Shown piece by piece: positions 18,915-27,506 of a DNA stretch of 64,000 bases. The stretch comes from Sphingobacterium lumbrici. GTDB lineage: Bacteria; Bacteroidota; Bacteroidia; Sphingobacteriales; Sphingobacteriaceae. Positions within the stretch are counted from its first letter, which is position 1, and each line of letters begins with the position of its first letter. The notes under the pieces were generated by a model. The model searched no databases. It had not been told where the DNA came from and saw only the letters and a list, made by a program, of their open reading frames with translations. The DNA lies in assembly GCF_006476045.1 (NCBI RefSeq), contig NZ_SRZY01000023.1, forward strand, positions 62,001 to 126,000, written 5' to 3'. A program made the translations under genes and the position numbers.

Positions 18915-19391
18915 ATGATAAAACAGTTTTTAATGAACCTCTTGCTTTCCTTTATTTGGGTAGCGCTGACAGGTTCCATGTATTATACCAATTTTGTCTT
19001 TGGCTTTTTACTCGGCTTTTTTGTGCTATGGATCATGAACCGTAATGATATCGATCAACGTTATTTTTATCGCGTTCCAAAGATTCTGAGCTTCATCGTC
19101 TATTTCCTATATCAAATGGTAAAAGCGAACTTACAGGTCGCCTACGATGTGATGACCCCGAAATATTTCATGAAACCCGGGGTTGTTAGATACCCGTTGA
19201 ATGCGGCAACAGAATTCGAGATCAACCTACTCTCAACAATGATATCTCTCACGCCTGGTACACTTATATTAGATATCAGTGAAGATAAAAAAACCATGTA
19301 TATACATGTAATGTACTTAGAAAACCCGGAAACATTCGTTAGAGAAACAAAAACAGGTTTAGAGAGAAGACTATTAGAAATTTTGCGATGA
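18915..19391 (+). CDS. mrpE: Mrp Na+/H+ antiporter subunit E
   Basis: MrpE/MnhE is a 158-residue protein with two or three N-terminal membrane segments and a cytoplasmic C-terminal half. It shows the family segments VYFLYQMVKANLQVAYDVM and LLSTMISLTPGTLILDIS. The stop codon overlaps the mrpF start by 4 nt. Confidence 0.93.
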   Translation: MIKQFLMNLLLSFIWVALTGSMYYTNFVFGFLLGFFVLWIMNRNDIDQRYFYRVPKILSFIVYFLYQMVKANLQVAYDVMTPKYFMKPGVVRYPLNAATEFEINLLSTMISLTPGTLILDISEDKKTMYIHVMYLENPETFVRETKTGLERRLLEILR

Positions 19392-19660
19392 CATTAGAAA
19401 CTTACTTTGACTACTTTATATTACCGATATTGACCATATCTATTATCTTGGTCTTTATCCGACTCCTGAAAGGACCTCATGTCGTAGATCGTGTGGTCGC
19501 GCTGGATTTAATCATTACAATAGGTATCGGTATTATTACCGTATTTACCATTCGATCCAATCAAAAGGTACTCTTGGATGTTGCTATTATATTGGCACTG
19601 ATAGCCTTTCTAGGTACCATTGCATTTTCCTACTATATTGAAAAACGAAATGATGAGTGA
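19388..19660 (+). CDS. mrpF: Mrp Na+/H+ antiporter subunit F
   Basis: This 90-residue protein has three membrane helices. The MrpF signature RLLKGPHVVDRVVALDL lies in the loop after the first helix, followed by the ALIAFLGTIAFSYYIE helix. It overlaps mrpE by 4 nt and mrpG by about 11 nt. Confidence 0.93.
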   Translation: MTLETYFDYFILPILTISIILVFIRLLKGPHVVDRVVALDLIITIGIGIITVFTIRSNQKVLLDVAIILALIAFLGTIAFSYYIEKRNDE

Positions 19661-20075
19661 TATTATTATAGCTATTATTAGTACAATCGGAGCCTTATCT
19701 ATTTTCTTCGCTTCATTGGGCATTTTACGTATGCCAGATTTCTATTTGCGATTATCGGTAACCGTAAAAGCCTCTACATTGGGCGTAGGACTACTATTAC
19801 TTTGTGCTGCGATCATATTTCCGGATATATCTGTTACCACAAAAGCAATTGCTATCATCTTTTTTCTGTTCATTACTTCACCTATTGCCGCACACATGAT
19901 AGGCCGCGCATCCTATTTTTCAAATACACCTCTCTGGAAAGGCACGATTATAGATGAACTAGAAGGCATGTACAACAAAGAAACCCACGCGTTGGAATCA
20001 GATCCTGAGAAAGCCGATCCTCCCAGAGGCCCAGAAGAAGACAACATCGCAGACACCGAAGAAGAAACGAAATAA
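19650..20075 (+). CDS. mrpG: Mrp Na+/H+ antiporter subunit G
   Basis: MrpG is the last antiporter subunit. The product has three membrane helices with the conserved LGILRMPDFYLRLSVTVKAST and FFLFITSPIAAHMIGRA segments. A hydrophilic acidic tail of about 45 residues (DPEKADPPRGPEEDN region) extends beyond the family core. Two adjacent ATG codons (19650, 19653) lie just inside the end of mrpF; either could be the start. A further upstream in-frame TTG is unlikely because it would add non-conserved residues. No transcription terminator with a clear U-tract was seen before the repeat element that follows. Confidence 0.92.
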   Translation: MMSDIIIAIISTIGALSIFFASLGILRMPDFYLRLSVTVKASTLGVGLLLLCAAIIFPDISVTTKAIAIIFFLFITSPIAAHMIGRASYFSNTPLWKGTIIDELEGMYNKETHALESDPEKADPPRGPEEDNIADTEEETK

Positions 20076-20141
20076 CGTATACAGCGGATCTACTTACGTG
20101 GCTTCACCTCCTTCGACTTAGAGAGGAGGAGGGTTAATTTT

Positions 20142-20667
20142 AAAGAACCTATTATTTAGTCAGTTTCTTTGTCGCTCAAGCCGCGACTGGCTCATCCTTT
20201 TTTTCCTAAAAAAGGATGCAAAACCTGCCTGCCGGCAGGCAGGAAATCGTCGCTTGAACCTTTTGGCTGTACGGATAGTGCTTCCCAGTACTATTGCCAA
20301 AAGCTTCACAGGCGACATTTGTCGAATATGTAAGGATAGTGCATTGTTATATTATTATTATAATACTTCAGCTGAATTGAAAAAAGACGGCCTTAGCGGA
20401 TTTGGACGTGCAGGCAGCAGATGATGTGTTGCAGAAACGTACAATTAGCACTTAACCAAGCAGGTCTCAGCCTTTGCTTTGGGACAGAGCGTTGGAGGCC
20501 TAAGAGCTGCGCACGTCATCATCGCGTCGCCGGAACGACAAATACGGTATCAGCCTTGACTTTTTTTGCTTCGTTTTTTTGGTCAAACAAAAAAATGAAG
20601 GCCCTGTTGTGGCAACGACGGAAAGGTAATGCGAGGGAAAAAAACTGACTAAATAATAGGTTCCTTT
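20142..20667. repeat. Hairpin-rich ~520-bp repeat element, copy 1
   Basis: This non-coding element is bounded by imperfect terminal inverted repeats of about 26 bp (outer half AGAACCTATTATTTAGTCAG at the left, its complement at the right). A second copy in opposite orientation lies at 32030-32548. Inside are several palindromes: GTCGC/GCGAC, CATCCTTTTTT/AAAAAAGGATG, the self-complementary CCTGCCTGCCGGCAGGCAGG, CTTTTGGC/GCCAAAAG, CGACATTTGTCG and CTTCGTTTTTTTG with CAAAAAAATGAAG. Short open frames across it have no recognisable protein content. It could be a non-autonomous mobile element or a structured RNA/DNA repeat; no transposase is present. Confidence 0.85.
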
Positions 20668-20707
20668 TTATTAACCCCAGAAAAATGAATTTAATAACAC
20701 TTCAATT

Positions 20708-21832
20708 TTATAGTTTAAGAAACAGCTCCAGACTCCAATAACGAGGCTGTATGGATGTAATCAGGTCTTTATCCCAGTTATAGGGGATATAATGATAACC
20801 CGCTTCAAGTCCAATAAACTTTCTGCCCTTTACGTGTCTCATCAGCGCCACGCCTATAAATGTATGGAATGTATTTGCGTTGTTGTATTGAATACCCGAA
20901 GAGGCATCGTCATAATCTCCATTGTAAAACGTGGTTTCAGATAATCCGGTGTTAATAAACCCTAGTCCGGCTCCTACTTTTGGAAGGACAATCCAAGGTC
21001 CATTATCGAAGACTTTGTATCCCGCAGTACCTCCAAAAAAGAAACTGGCAGAAGAATTGATATCTTGGATAACGCCATCGTCATTGAATTCAAAATAGTT
21101 GTCATTTGTGTTTAACCTGAATTTGAGAGCGAGTTCGAAGACGAATGAATTTGCCAGAGGAGACATAATGGAGGCACCAAAAGAAGGAGAGGTTGTAAAC
21201 GTACTATTTTCACCTACGGTACCAAATGCCCCCGCATATAGGCCGACTCCAATCCTTTCCTTGCCTGACTCCAATTTGTATGAGCTTTCGGTAGCTGGTA
21301 CGGCTTTGGGCCGACGGTTGAGTTGTTCGTAGAAAGCATCGATGTCGTCTGCAAATAACAAACTAATGGCTTCTTCTTGCTCAGTAAGCACATAACTTGG
21401 AGAATTTAATAAAGCGGTGGCTTTAAGTCTTATGAGCGAATCCACGGGGTGATTCAACGGAATAAAATGAAATGCTGCTTTGTCCTTAGTATAAATATCC
21501 CTGTAATTGTTGTCGGCCGCATTGTCGTATCTGTGCGTTAGTATTTCGTCGTAATGGTTATCGAGATAGGTGGAGATTTCTTTTTGTGTATCTTCTTTTA
21601 GAATGAGCTGTCTAATCAGTTGGAGACGCAATGTAAATTCACTTTTCCCACATACACTTTCCAAGGTGCTTATGATAGATGCGATTTGTGAAAAATCGTT
21701 TTTTTTCAACAATGGGGTTAACCGTTGTAAAGAGGTTGTAGTAATTTCTTCGCACGAAGACTGTGCATACGTGTATTTGGAAAAGCTTAACAAGAAAATA
21801 AGCGCAACAAGAATCTTAGCGATATGCAACAT
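20708..21832 (-). CDS. Hypothetical secreted protein with a probable outer-membrane barrel domain
   Basis: I do not recognise a named family for this 374-residue protein. It has a signal peptide (cleavage after YAQ, about residue 24) and a helical N-terminal half of about 170 residues. The C-terminal half, from about residue 195, has alternating aromatic and small residues typical of beta strands (RIGVGLYAGAFGTVG, GGTAGYKVF, FIGVALMRHVKGRKFIGLEAGYHYIPYNW) and ends SLELFLKL. This looks like a small outer-membrane beta-barrel appended to an extracytoplasmic helical domain. It lies 40 bp from the repeat element and is divergent from trmN6. Confidence 0.7.
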   Translation of the reverse strand: MLHIAKILVALIFLLSFSKYTYAQSSCEEITTTSLQRLTPLLKKNDFSQIASIISTLESVCGKSEFTLRLQLIRQLILKEDTQKEISTYLDNHYDEILTHRYDNAADNNYRDIYTKDKAAFHFIPLNHPVDSLIRLKATALLNSPSYVLTEQEEAISLLFADDIDAFYEQLNRRPKAVPATESSYKLESGKERIGVGLYAGAFGTVGENSTFTTSPSFGASIMSPLANSFVFELALKFRLNTNDNYFEFNDDGVIQDINSSASFFFGGTAGYKVFDNGPWIVLPKVGAGLGFINTGLSETTFYNGDYDDASSGIQYNNANTFHTFIGVALMRHVKGRKFIGLEAGYHYIPYNWDKDLITSIQPRYWSLELFLKL

Positions 21833-21893
21833 GATGTATTGATTTTAGTCTAAAGTAATTATAATTTTCAGGAAGTTGAACTTAAAAATTAAC

Positions 21894-21901
21894 TAGATTT
21901 G
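21894..21901 (+). promoter_or_regulatory. -7 promoter element of trmN6
   Basis: TAGATTTG fits TAnnTTTG and overlaps the possible GTG start at 21901. This favours initiation at the ATG at 21907 on a nearly leaderless mRNA. Confidence 0.5.
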
Positions 21902-21906
21902 TGGGA

Positions 21907-22617
21907 ATGGGATCTGTATTTCGTTTTAAAAGATTTGATATCGACCAGTCCGGATGTGCGATGAAGATCAACACCGATGGTGTGCTACTAGGTGCAGTTG
22001 CAAAGCATAATCATCCAGGACATATTTTAGATATCGGTACGGGTACAGGTGTTATCGCTTTGATGCTGGCACAACGATTTGATAAGGCGAAAATAGATGC
22101 CGTAGAAATTGATCCTCAAGCTGCAGAACGTGCGTTGTCTAACTTTAATTGTTCGTCATTTGAGGAAAGGTTACATTTGATTCAGGGTTCCTTCGAGTGT
22201 ATTGAAGCTCCAGATAAATATGATTTGATTGTCAGTAATCCACCTTTTTATGTCAACTCCCTTCATAATCCGAATGACCGTAAAAAACTAGCACGGCATA
22301 CGGATTACCTGTTTTTTCATAATCTGGTTCGTTTCAGTGCACAGGCGTTGAAGAACGATGGAATCCTTCAATTGATATTGCCTTGTGAACTGGCTCTTGA
22401 AGTCATCAATATTGCAAGCACTGATGGTCTTGTACTTGCGGAGGAAGTTAAGATTAAATCTTATCCCGATACCGAATATATACGTTCTATTATTTCATTA
22501 ACAAAGGATGTGACCTGTAGGCAGGTGAGAAGTAGTTCATTCGTGATATATGACGACAGAGGCGTATATAGTCAATCGTACAGGGACTTGTTAAGTTCGT
22601 TTTTTTTAGCTTTGTGA
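21907..22617 (+). CDS. trmN6: tRNA1(Val) (adenine(37)-N6)-methyltransferase-like enzyme
   Basis: The protein of about 236 residues is a class I SAM-dependent N6-adenine methyltransferase of the YfiC/TrmN6 type, which modifies A37 of tRNA1(Val). It starts MGSVFRFKRFDIDQSGCAMK, then the family GVLLGA element, the SAM loop LDIGTGTGVIALMLAQRF, and the catalytic motif IVSNPPFYVNSL. A GTG two codons upstream (21901) is an alternative start, but it overlaps the promoter element. The related PrmC/RsmC-like enzymes share the NPPF motif, so the exact tRNA substrate is inferred. Confidence 0.85.
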   Translation: MGSVFRFKRFDIDQSGCAMKINTDGVLLGAVAKHNHPGHILDIGTGTGVIALMLAQRFDKAKIDAVEIDPQAAERALSNFNCSSFEERLHLIQGSFECIEAPDKYDLIVSNPPFYVNSLHNPNDRKKLARHTDYLFFHNLVRFSAQALKNDGILQLILPCELALEVINIASTDGLVLAEEVKIKSYPDTEYIRSIISLTKDVTCRQVRSSSFVIYDDRGVYSQSYRDLLSSFFLAL

Positions 22618-22688
22618 ATAACTGTGTGGATGAAATTTGCATGAGTTGTCACAAAAGAGAGCTGCCATTGAAAAATACTTTAGTCTAG

Positions 22689-23183
22689 ATGAAAAAAATT
22701 GGTTTACTTTCAGATACGCATAACTTCTTAGATGAGGCTGTTTTTAAATATTTCGATCAGTGTGATGAAATATGGCATGCTGGCGATTTTGGATCTATTG
22801 AAATTGTGGATACGTTAGCGGCCTATAAACCTTTTCGAGGAGTATATGGTAATATTGACGGGAAAGACGTACAACTGGCATGTCCCGAACACTTGCGGTT
22901 TGATTGTGAAGAAGTAGATGTTTGGATGACGCATATCGGAGGCTATCCGGGTAGATATGCGCCTCGTATAAAGTCTGAAATTATAACTAATCCACCCAAA
23001 TTATTTATTTGTGGACATTCGCACATCTTGAAAGTACAGTATGATCCCAAGCTGCAATTATTACATCTTAATCCCGGTGCAGCCGGTAAACAAGGATGGC
23101 ATCAAGTGCGCACATTAATGCGTTTCGATATCAATTGCGATAAAATAGAAAATCTGGAAGTTGTAGAATTGGCTGGAAGGTAA
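22689..23183 (+). CDS. YfcE/MJ0936-family metallophosphoesterase
   Basis: This 164-residue calcineurin-like phosphoesterase has the metal-binding motifs in order: SDTHNF (8-13), HAGDFGS, YGNIDGK and CGHSHI. Members of this small family hydrolyse phosphodiesters; the natural substrate is generally unknown. It follows trmN6 on the same strand after 71 bp and converges with the merR-type gene. Confidence 0.88.
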   Translation: MKKIGLLSDTHNFLDEAVFKYFDQCDEIWHAGDFGSIEIVDTLAAYKPFRGVYGNIDGKDVQLACPEHLRFDCEEVDVWMTHIGGYPGRYAPRIKSEIITNPPKLFICGHSHILKVQYDPKLQLLHLNPGAAGKQGWHQVRTLMRFDINCDKIENLEVVELAGR

Positions 23184-23190
23184 AAGCTTG

Positions 23191-23526
23191 TTATAAGCTG
23201 TCTCGTACTTCCAATAGGAAAGATTTCAATCGTTCAAGGGAATCGATAACACGTTGGTTCTCTTTTGCTTCATTTTTATTCGTGCGTAGGAATTCTCGGG
23301 CTCCCTGCAAGGTATAACCTTTTTCTTTTACTAAATTGAAGATGATTTTAAGATTGGAGATATCGTCCTGTGTAAAAAGACGATTTCCTTTTTTATTCTT
23401 TTTAGGCTGAAGAATATCAAATTCACGCTCATAAAAACGTATTTGAGAGGCGTTTACATCAAACATTTCAGTAACTTCCCCCATGGTATAATACAATTTG
23501 TTTATTTCGCGCTCTTTGTATGGCAT
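23191..23526 (-). CDS. MerR-family transcriptional regulator
   Basis: This 111-residue protein is a short MerR-type regulator. The winged helix-turn-helix occupies about residues 13-80, with YYTMGEVTEMFDVNASQIRF, YEREFDILQPKKNKKGNRLF and the continuation DDISNLKIIFNLVKEKGYTL. A short coiled helix follows (ENQRVIDSLERLKSFLLEV). It lacks an effector-binding domain and the metal-binding cysteines of mercury or copper sensors, so the signal is unknown. It resembles the small MerR proteins common in Bacteroidota next to housekeeping genes. Confidence 0.85.
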   Translation of the reverse strand: MPYKEREINKLYYTMGEVTEMFDVNASQIRFYEREFDILQPKKNKKGNRLFTQDDISNLKIIFNLVKEKGYTLQGAREFLRTNKNEAKENQRVIDSLERLKSFLLEVRDSL

Positions 23527-23551
23527 ACTTTTTAATATTAGTATATTTTAA

Positions 23552-23559
23552 CAAACTTA
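23552..23559 (-). promoter_or_regulatory. -7 promoter element of the MerR-type gene
   Basis: TAAGTTTG on the minus strand fits TAnnTTTG and lies about 26 nt before the start codon. Confidence 0.5.
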
Positions 23560-23886
23560 AATAAAATGCTTTGCATTCACGAACCGAACGTAGTGAGTTC
23601 ATTCATGCCATTAAAAACAAATATAAATGAATAATACCGAATAGAAAAAAATACAATTCCTAATTTGCTGTTTATATGTTTACAATGTATGAATGCTACG
23701 GGGTTTTCAATTGACCTTCGGTGGGCAAGTTCGGTTCTCCTTTGTCTTTGACGGATAGTCATTTCCATCGGACGTATCTAAATATGTCTTTTGAACGAGA
23801 AGCGTATAGAAATGGCTTTAACCTGCGTTATTTGGAAGGATGGGAAATAAGGTCTTTTTTGGAAATATCCGGGGTCTATTACAAAT
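23560..23886. other. Intergenic stretch without a recognised gene
   Basis: About 330 bp separate the MerR gene promoter from the accD terminator. A 34-codon frame at 23784-23888 on the plus strand (start MSFEREAYRNGFNLRYL, end SGVYYK) has no recognisable family and no clear ribosome-binding site. Nothing else could be supported. Confidence 0.5.
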
Positions 23887-23917
23887 AAAAAATGCTCTTC
23901 GTTAACAAAGAGCATTT
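23887..23917 (-). terminator. Terminator of accD
   Basis: AAAAATGCTCTT pairs with AAAGAGCATTTTT around a short loop, 9 bp beyond the accD stop codon on the minus strand. T/A-rich flanks supply a U-tract. Confidence 0.85.
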
Positions 23918-23925
23918 TTCAGGTA

Positions 23926-24768
23926 TTATCTAACTAATTTTAAAAATGTCGCTACTTTTTGTTTGAGTTGTCTTCTGTCAACGATAAAATCTAGAAAACC
24001 ATGTTCTTTAACAAATTCGGAGGTTTGGAAACCTTTAGGAAGATCTTTTTTGATTGTTTCTTTAATAACACGGGGTCCAGCAAAACCGATCAAGGCACCG
24101 GGCTCTGCAATGTTAATGTCGCCCAACATCGCATACGACGCTGTAACACCTCCTGTTGTAGGATCTGTTAATAAACAGATATACGGAAGTTTTGCTTGGC
24201 TTAATAAGGCTAATTTTGCAGATGTTTTCGCCATTTGCATTAAGGAAAAAGCGGCTTCCATCATGCGAGCCCCTCCAGATTTGGAGATTAACATGAAAGG
24301 GATTTTATGTTCAATGCAGTAATCTATTGAACGGGCTATTTTCTCACCTACTACAGATCCCATCGATCCACCAATAAATGTAAAATCCATACAGGCAATC
24401 ACCAAATCCTGACCCTCTATTTTTCCATGTGCACAGCGAATAGCATCTTTTAGCCCTGTTTTTGCCTGGCTTTCCACTAATCTATCTTTGTAAGCTTTGG
24501 TATCTTCAAAATTTAAAGGGTCACCAGCTGTTAAATTGGTGAATAACTCGGTGAAGTAGTTGCTGTCAAATAAGATTGAGAAATAGGCTGCAGAACCAAT
24601 CCGGATATGGTAATCACAATATTGACATACGTAACTATTCTCAATTTGCTCTACGTTCAAAAGAGGCTTTTTACATGCGGGACATTTATTCCACATGCCA
24701 TCCGGAGCTTCTTTTTTATTTTCTGTTGCAGTACTTATTCCTGCTTTATTTCTTTTAAACCAACTCAT
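23926..24768 (-). CDS. accD: Acetyl-CoA carboxylase carboxyltransferase subunit beta
   Basis: AccD transfers the carboxyl group from biotin to acetyl-CoA, giving malonyl-CoA for fatty-acid synthesis. The 280-residue protein has the N-terminal four-cysteine zinc ribbon (CPACKKPL with CQYC about 15 residues later). The carboxyltransferase core follows, with [36 protein letters not shown] and [18 protein letters not shown]. Length is normal. The alpha subunit gene is not adjacent, as in many Bacteroidota. The gene has its own terminator and no operon partner. Confidence 0.97.
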   Translation of the reverse strand: MSWFKRNKAGISTATENKKEAPDGMWNKCPACKKPLLNVEQIENSYVCQYCDYHIRIGSAAYFSILFDSNYFTELFTNLTAGDPLNFEDTKAYKDRLVESQAKTGLKDAIRCAHGKIEGQDLVIACMDFTFIGGSMGSVVGEKIARSIDYCIEHKIPFMLISKSGGARMMEAAFSLMQMAKTSAKLALLSQAKLPYICLLTDPTTGGVTASYAMLGDINIAEPGALIGFAGPRVIKETIKKDLPKGFQTSEFVKEHGFLDFIVDRRQLKQKVATFLKLVR

Positions 24769-25043
24769 ATTTTCGTGTTAATTCGAATTACAAATAAACG
24801 AAAAATTATCCTAGTTAAGTCAAAAGTAAAAAGTAAAAAGTCAAAAATATGCCCTGTGCTTTAGTTTGCTGATTGATTTTCAGGGAGCAAAGTCAGTTTG
24901 TACTTAACCTAAGCCCTGATTATAACGGACGTGGACGGTCTCTATTCGGACTTCAGCGAATTTGAATGGAGATTTTGAAACTCGAATTGTGAAGGGAAAG
25001 AATAATAGGTAAAGAGAGGACTAATTCAATAGAAATAAAAAAT

Positions 25044-25140
25044 GGGCAAGCTCCCTTTATCGCACCGCTCAACCAAATACCCTTGCTTTGTTCCCAACCT
25101 GGGGGAGTCAATGGGAGCTGGTCGTAAAGGACTTACCCAC
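25044..25140 (-). ncRNA. ffs: Signal recognition particle RNA (small bacterial 4.5S type)
   Basis: The minus-strand transcript starts near GGGTAAGTCCTTTACGACC and folds back on its 3' end GGTGCGATAAAGGGAGCTTG, giving a long interrupted hairpin (TCCTTTA with TAAAGGGA, and CTTGCCC with GGGTAAG). The apex carries the SRP core: CCAGG, then TTG-GGAA-CAA closing a GGAA tetraloop, then AGCAAGG, equivalent to the Ffh-binding region CAGGTC...GGAA...AGCAGCC of E. coli 4.5S RNA. A TAnnTTTG promoter lies immediately upstream, and a T-run (ATTTTTTATTT) follows the 3' end. Together with Ffh it targets membrane and secreted proteins. Confidence 0.88.
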
Positions 25141-25142
25141 CA

Positions 25143-25150
25143 CAAAAGTA
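25143..25150 (-). promoter_or_regulatory. -7 promoter element of ffs
   Basis: TACTTTTG on the minus strand lies a few nucleotides before the predicted 5' end of the SRP RNA, the spacing expected of a Bacteroidota -7 box. Confidence 0.65.
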
Positions 25151-25259
25151 GAAAAATTTTTAGTTTTCGGAAAGAATTTTGCTACTTATCTGTTAGTGGG
25201 TTGATAGTCAGTTTGGAAAAATTACTTTTTGTCCGAATCGTATTGTTCTATTTAGGCAA

Positions 25260-26357
25260 TTAGATTAATTTATATACTTTTCCTGGTAATGATAACAGGT
25301 GGTTATTTATTTCCATTTCTAATAGTATGATCGCTAATTTACTTTGTGGCCAGTCTAGGTGCAGTGCAATCGCATCGATGGTAGCCTGTTCGTGTTCTTT
25401 TAAAAAATTATATACTTTTTGTTCATCCTTGGATAGGTTCGCCGGTAAGATCGTAAGCTGTTTTACTTGTTGTACGGCTTCTGTTCTTTCCCAATTCATC
25501 AGGTAGCAAAGATCGGCTGCGTGTCGGATGAGGTGGGCGCGATTGGTTTTAATGAGGTAATTGCAACCGGCAGAATACTCCTGGTCTATACGCCCCGGAA
25601 AGGCACAGACATCCCTATTATAAGTATTCGCGATTTCAGCAGTTATTAAAGCACCTCCTTTTATGGCGGCCTCGATTACAATAGTGACATCAGATAGTCC
25701 CGCTATAATTCGATTACGCATCGGGAAATTTTGTTTATCCGGATTGGTGCCCGAAGGAAATTCAGTTAGTAACCCACCGTGTTGGATCATTCGTGAGGCT
25801 ATTTCGCGGTGTGCTGCAGGGTAGATCCTATCTAGACCATGACCTAATATACCTATGGTGGATAAATCGTTTTTCACTGCAAGACGATGCGCATGAATAT
25901 CAATCCCGTATGCGAGTCCGCTCACAACTTGTATACCTAGATCTTTTAGATCATGTACTAATTCTTCACAGATCCGTTTACCATAGCTGGTGGCGTTTCG
26001 CGTACCGACAATACTCACTACTTTTTGCGGATTTAGATTTCCTTCGCCTTTATAATATAGGAGTATGGGTGCATCTTCACAATGTCTGAGGCGTTGTGGG
26101 TAGTTGTCATCTTCTATCCATAAGACCTGAATGCCATGTTTCTCGACGAAATTGAGCTCATCTTCAGCTTCTTTTAAGTAAGATCTTGAGAGGATGGAAT
26201 CCACCGAAGCGGGACCAATACCGGGAATGGATAAAAGCTGCTTTTTCGAACTTGAAAAAACTGATTCGGCATTGCCGCAGTACGCAAGCAGCAACCGGCT
26301 CAACTTTGGGCCGATCCCTTTTATTTTTGTGAGGGCTATTTGTTCTATTTTGTTCAT
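25260..26357 (-). CDS. dprA: DNA-processing protein DprA
   Basis: DprA binds incoming single-stranded DNA and loads RecA during natural transformation. The protein of about 365 residues has an N-terminal helix-hairpin-helix/SAM-like part (IKGIGPKLSRLLLAY, IPGIGPASVDSIL), then the Rossmann-like core. Core motifs are VSIVGTRNATSYGKR, VSGLAYGIDIHAHR, ILGHGLDRIYPAAH and NFPMRNRIIAGLSD. A C-terminal winged-helix segment (EQATIDAIALHLDWP) follows. The ATG at 26357 gives the conserved start MNKIEQIALTKIKGIG; an upstream extension of 47 residues is hydrophobic and not conserved. Confidence 0.95.
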   Translation of the reverse strand: MNKIEQIALTKIKGIGPKLSRLLLAYCGNAESVFSSSKKQLLSIPGIGPASVDSILSRSYLKEAEDELNFVEKHGIQVLWIEDDNYPQRLRHCEDAPILLYYKGEGNLNPQKVVSIVGTRNATSYGKRICEELVHDLKDLGIQVVSGLAYGIDIHAHRLAVKNDLSTIGILGHGLDRIYPAAHREIASRMIQHGGLLTEFPSGTNPDKQNFPMRNRIIAGLSDVTIVIEAAIKGGALITAEIANTYNRDVCAFPGRIDQEYSAGCNYLIKTNRAHLIRHAADLCYLMNWERTEAVQQVKQLTILPANLSKDEQKVYNFLKEHEQATIDAIALHLDWPQSKLAIILLEMEINNHLLSLPGKVYKLI

Positions 26358-26432
26358 AAGAGGTATGCTACAATATAGGAATATCTGTTGTTTTATTCCA
26401 AGTATTTGCAAAAAAAATAGCGATAGAAATAC

Positions 26433-26440
26433 TAACTTTG
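26433..26440 (+). promoter_or_regulatory. -7 promoter element of the 76-residue protein gene
   Basis: TAACTTTG matches TAnnTTTG and ends 17 nt before the start codon at 26458. Confidence 0.55.
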
Positions 26441-26457
26441 TCAAAAATGCTTGATAT

Positions 26458-26688
26458 ATGGAATTACAGGAACCTTTTGACATCGAAATAGCAGACATCG
26501 TATACTCGGTTTTTCCGGATGAAAAGGATGCTTATACTATTTTTAAGGAGGGAAAAGAATACATACAGATTATTAAAGATACCGAAACAAATTGGCTTAA
26601 ATTAAGCCCTGAGACGGGGCTTCCTCTGTTCGGAATGGATGAGGAAGTAAATGCAATAGGACAAAAGATTACCGAGGAGCTGGGGTAA
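26458..26688 (+). CDS. Small acidic hypothetical protein
   Basis: This 76-residue acidic protein has no signal peptide or membrane segment and no motif I can name. The run DIEIADIVYSVFPDEKDAYTIF followed by KEYIQIIKDTETNWLKL suggests a small alpha/beta fold. A good promoter element and an ATG make it a likely real gene, divergent from dprA. Function unknown. Confidence 0.65.
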   Translation: MELQEPFDIEIADIVYSVFPDEKDAYTIFKEGKEYIQIIKDTETNWLKLSPETGLPLFGMDEEVNAIGQKITEELG

Positions 26689-26825
26689 TGTCCGGCGTTA
26701 TCCATACAGGGTTGCCACGGCTCGCACAGTCCCACGCAGCCCAGCGATGACATGTTAAAGTTAAGTGTGTTGCTAATGTACGGGGTAGAAAGTTTCCGGT
26801 TTTTACTTTTTTATTTTGACTTCGC

Positions 26826-27461
26826 CTACATCGGCACGTAGACCACGTATTTTGTGTCAAAAAACTCATCATTGAAGTAGCTGGATAACGGATGCAGTTC
26901 TGCCTTTAGTCTCGATTCTTTTATCTCCTCTTTTAAGTCGCCACCTTTCAGATATAAAATACCATTGGGAATCGCATTTTTATCTTTTTTCTCAAATTTG
27001 TTCCGTATCCATGGCGCGAAATCAGCCAGACGGGTTACTGCCCGGGAAACGACAAAATCATATTTATAGTCCAGCTGTTCCGCACGAATGTGATCGGCTT
27101 CGACATTCTTTAAGCCGATAGCTTCTGCGACTTCCCGTACTACTTTTATTTTTTTTCCTATCGAATCTACCAAATGAAAATGTACATGAGGAAATAGAAT
27201 AGCCAATGGGATACCTGGGAACCCTCCACCTGTACCTACATCCAGAATTCGGGTGCCTGGAGTAAGTTCCGTAATAAATTTAGCGATTCCTAGCGAGTGG
27301 AGCACGTGTTTTAAATACAGACTTTCAATATCTTTACGCGATACCACATTGATTTGGTCGTTCCAAAATGGGTATACCTCTTCCAATTTAGCAAATTGTT
27401 CTTTTTGGGCCGGGGTTAATTTTGGAAAGTATTTATAAATGATGTCGACTGTAGGGTTCAT
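26826..27461 (-). CDS. rsmG: 16S rRNA (guanine(527)-N7)-methyltransferase
   Basis: RsmG/GidB methylates N7 of G527 in the 530 loop of 16S rRNA; loss gives low-level streptomycin resistance in several bacteria. The 211-residue protein has the N-terminal helices with FAKLEEVYPFWNDQINVVSR, SLYLKHVLHSL, the SAM-binding LDVGTGGGFPGIPLAI and the later DFVVSRAVTRL. It lies 45 bp downstream of the glycosyltransferase gene on the same strand and may be its operon partner. Confidence 0.96.
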   Translation of the reverse strand: MNPTVDIIYKYFPKLTPAQKEQFAKLEEVYPFWNDQINVVSRKDIESLYLKHVLHSLGIAKFITELTPGTRILDVGTGGGFPGIPLAILFPHVHFHLVDSIGKKIKVVREVAEAIGLKNVEADHIRAEQLDYKYDFVVSRAVTRLADFAPWIRNKFEKKDKNAIPNGILYLKGGDLKEEIKESRLKAELHPLSSYFNDEFFDTKYVVYVPM

Positions 27462-27506
27462 TTTTACAAAGTGAAAAGTTAAAATTATCTTCGATGAGCT
27501 TAAGCT

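Noticed and set aside
20421..20648. 75-codon open frame inside repeat copy 1
   Set aside because: It lies across hairpins and poly-T/A runs and its composition is not protein-like. The matching region of copy 2 does not preserve the same frame.
20142..20667. Insertion sequence or integron cassette array
   Set aside because: No transposase, integrase or cassette gene is present, and the terminal repeats do not match a family I can name, so it is described only as a repeat element.
26532..26753. Cysteine-containing 73-codon minus-strand frame as a possible secreted peptide
   Set aside because: It overlaps the well-supported 76-residue gene and has no ribosome-binding site or promoter of its own.
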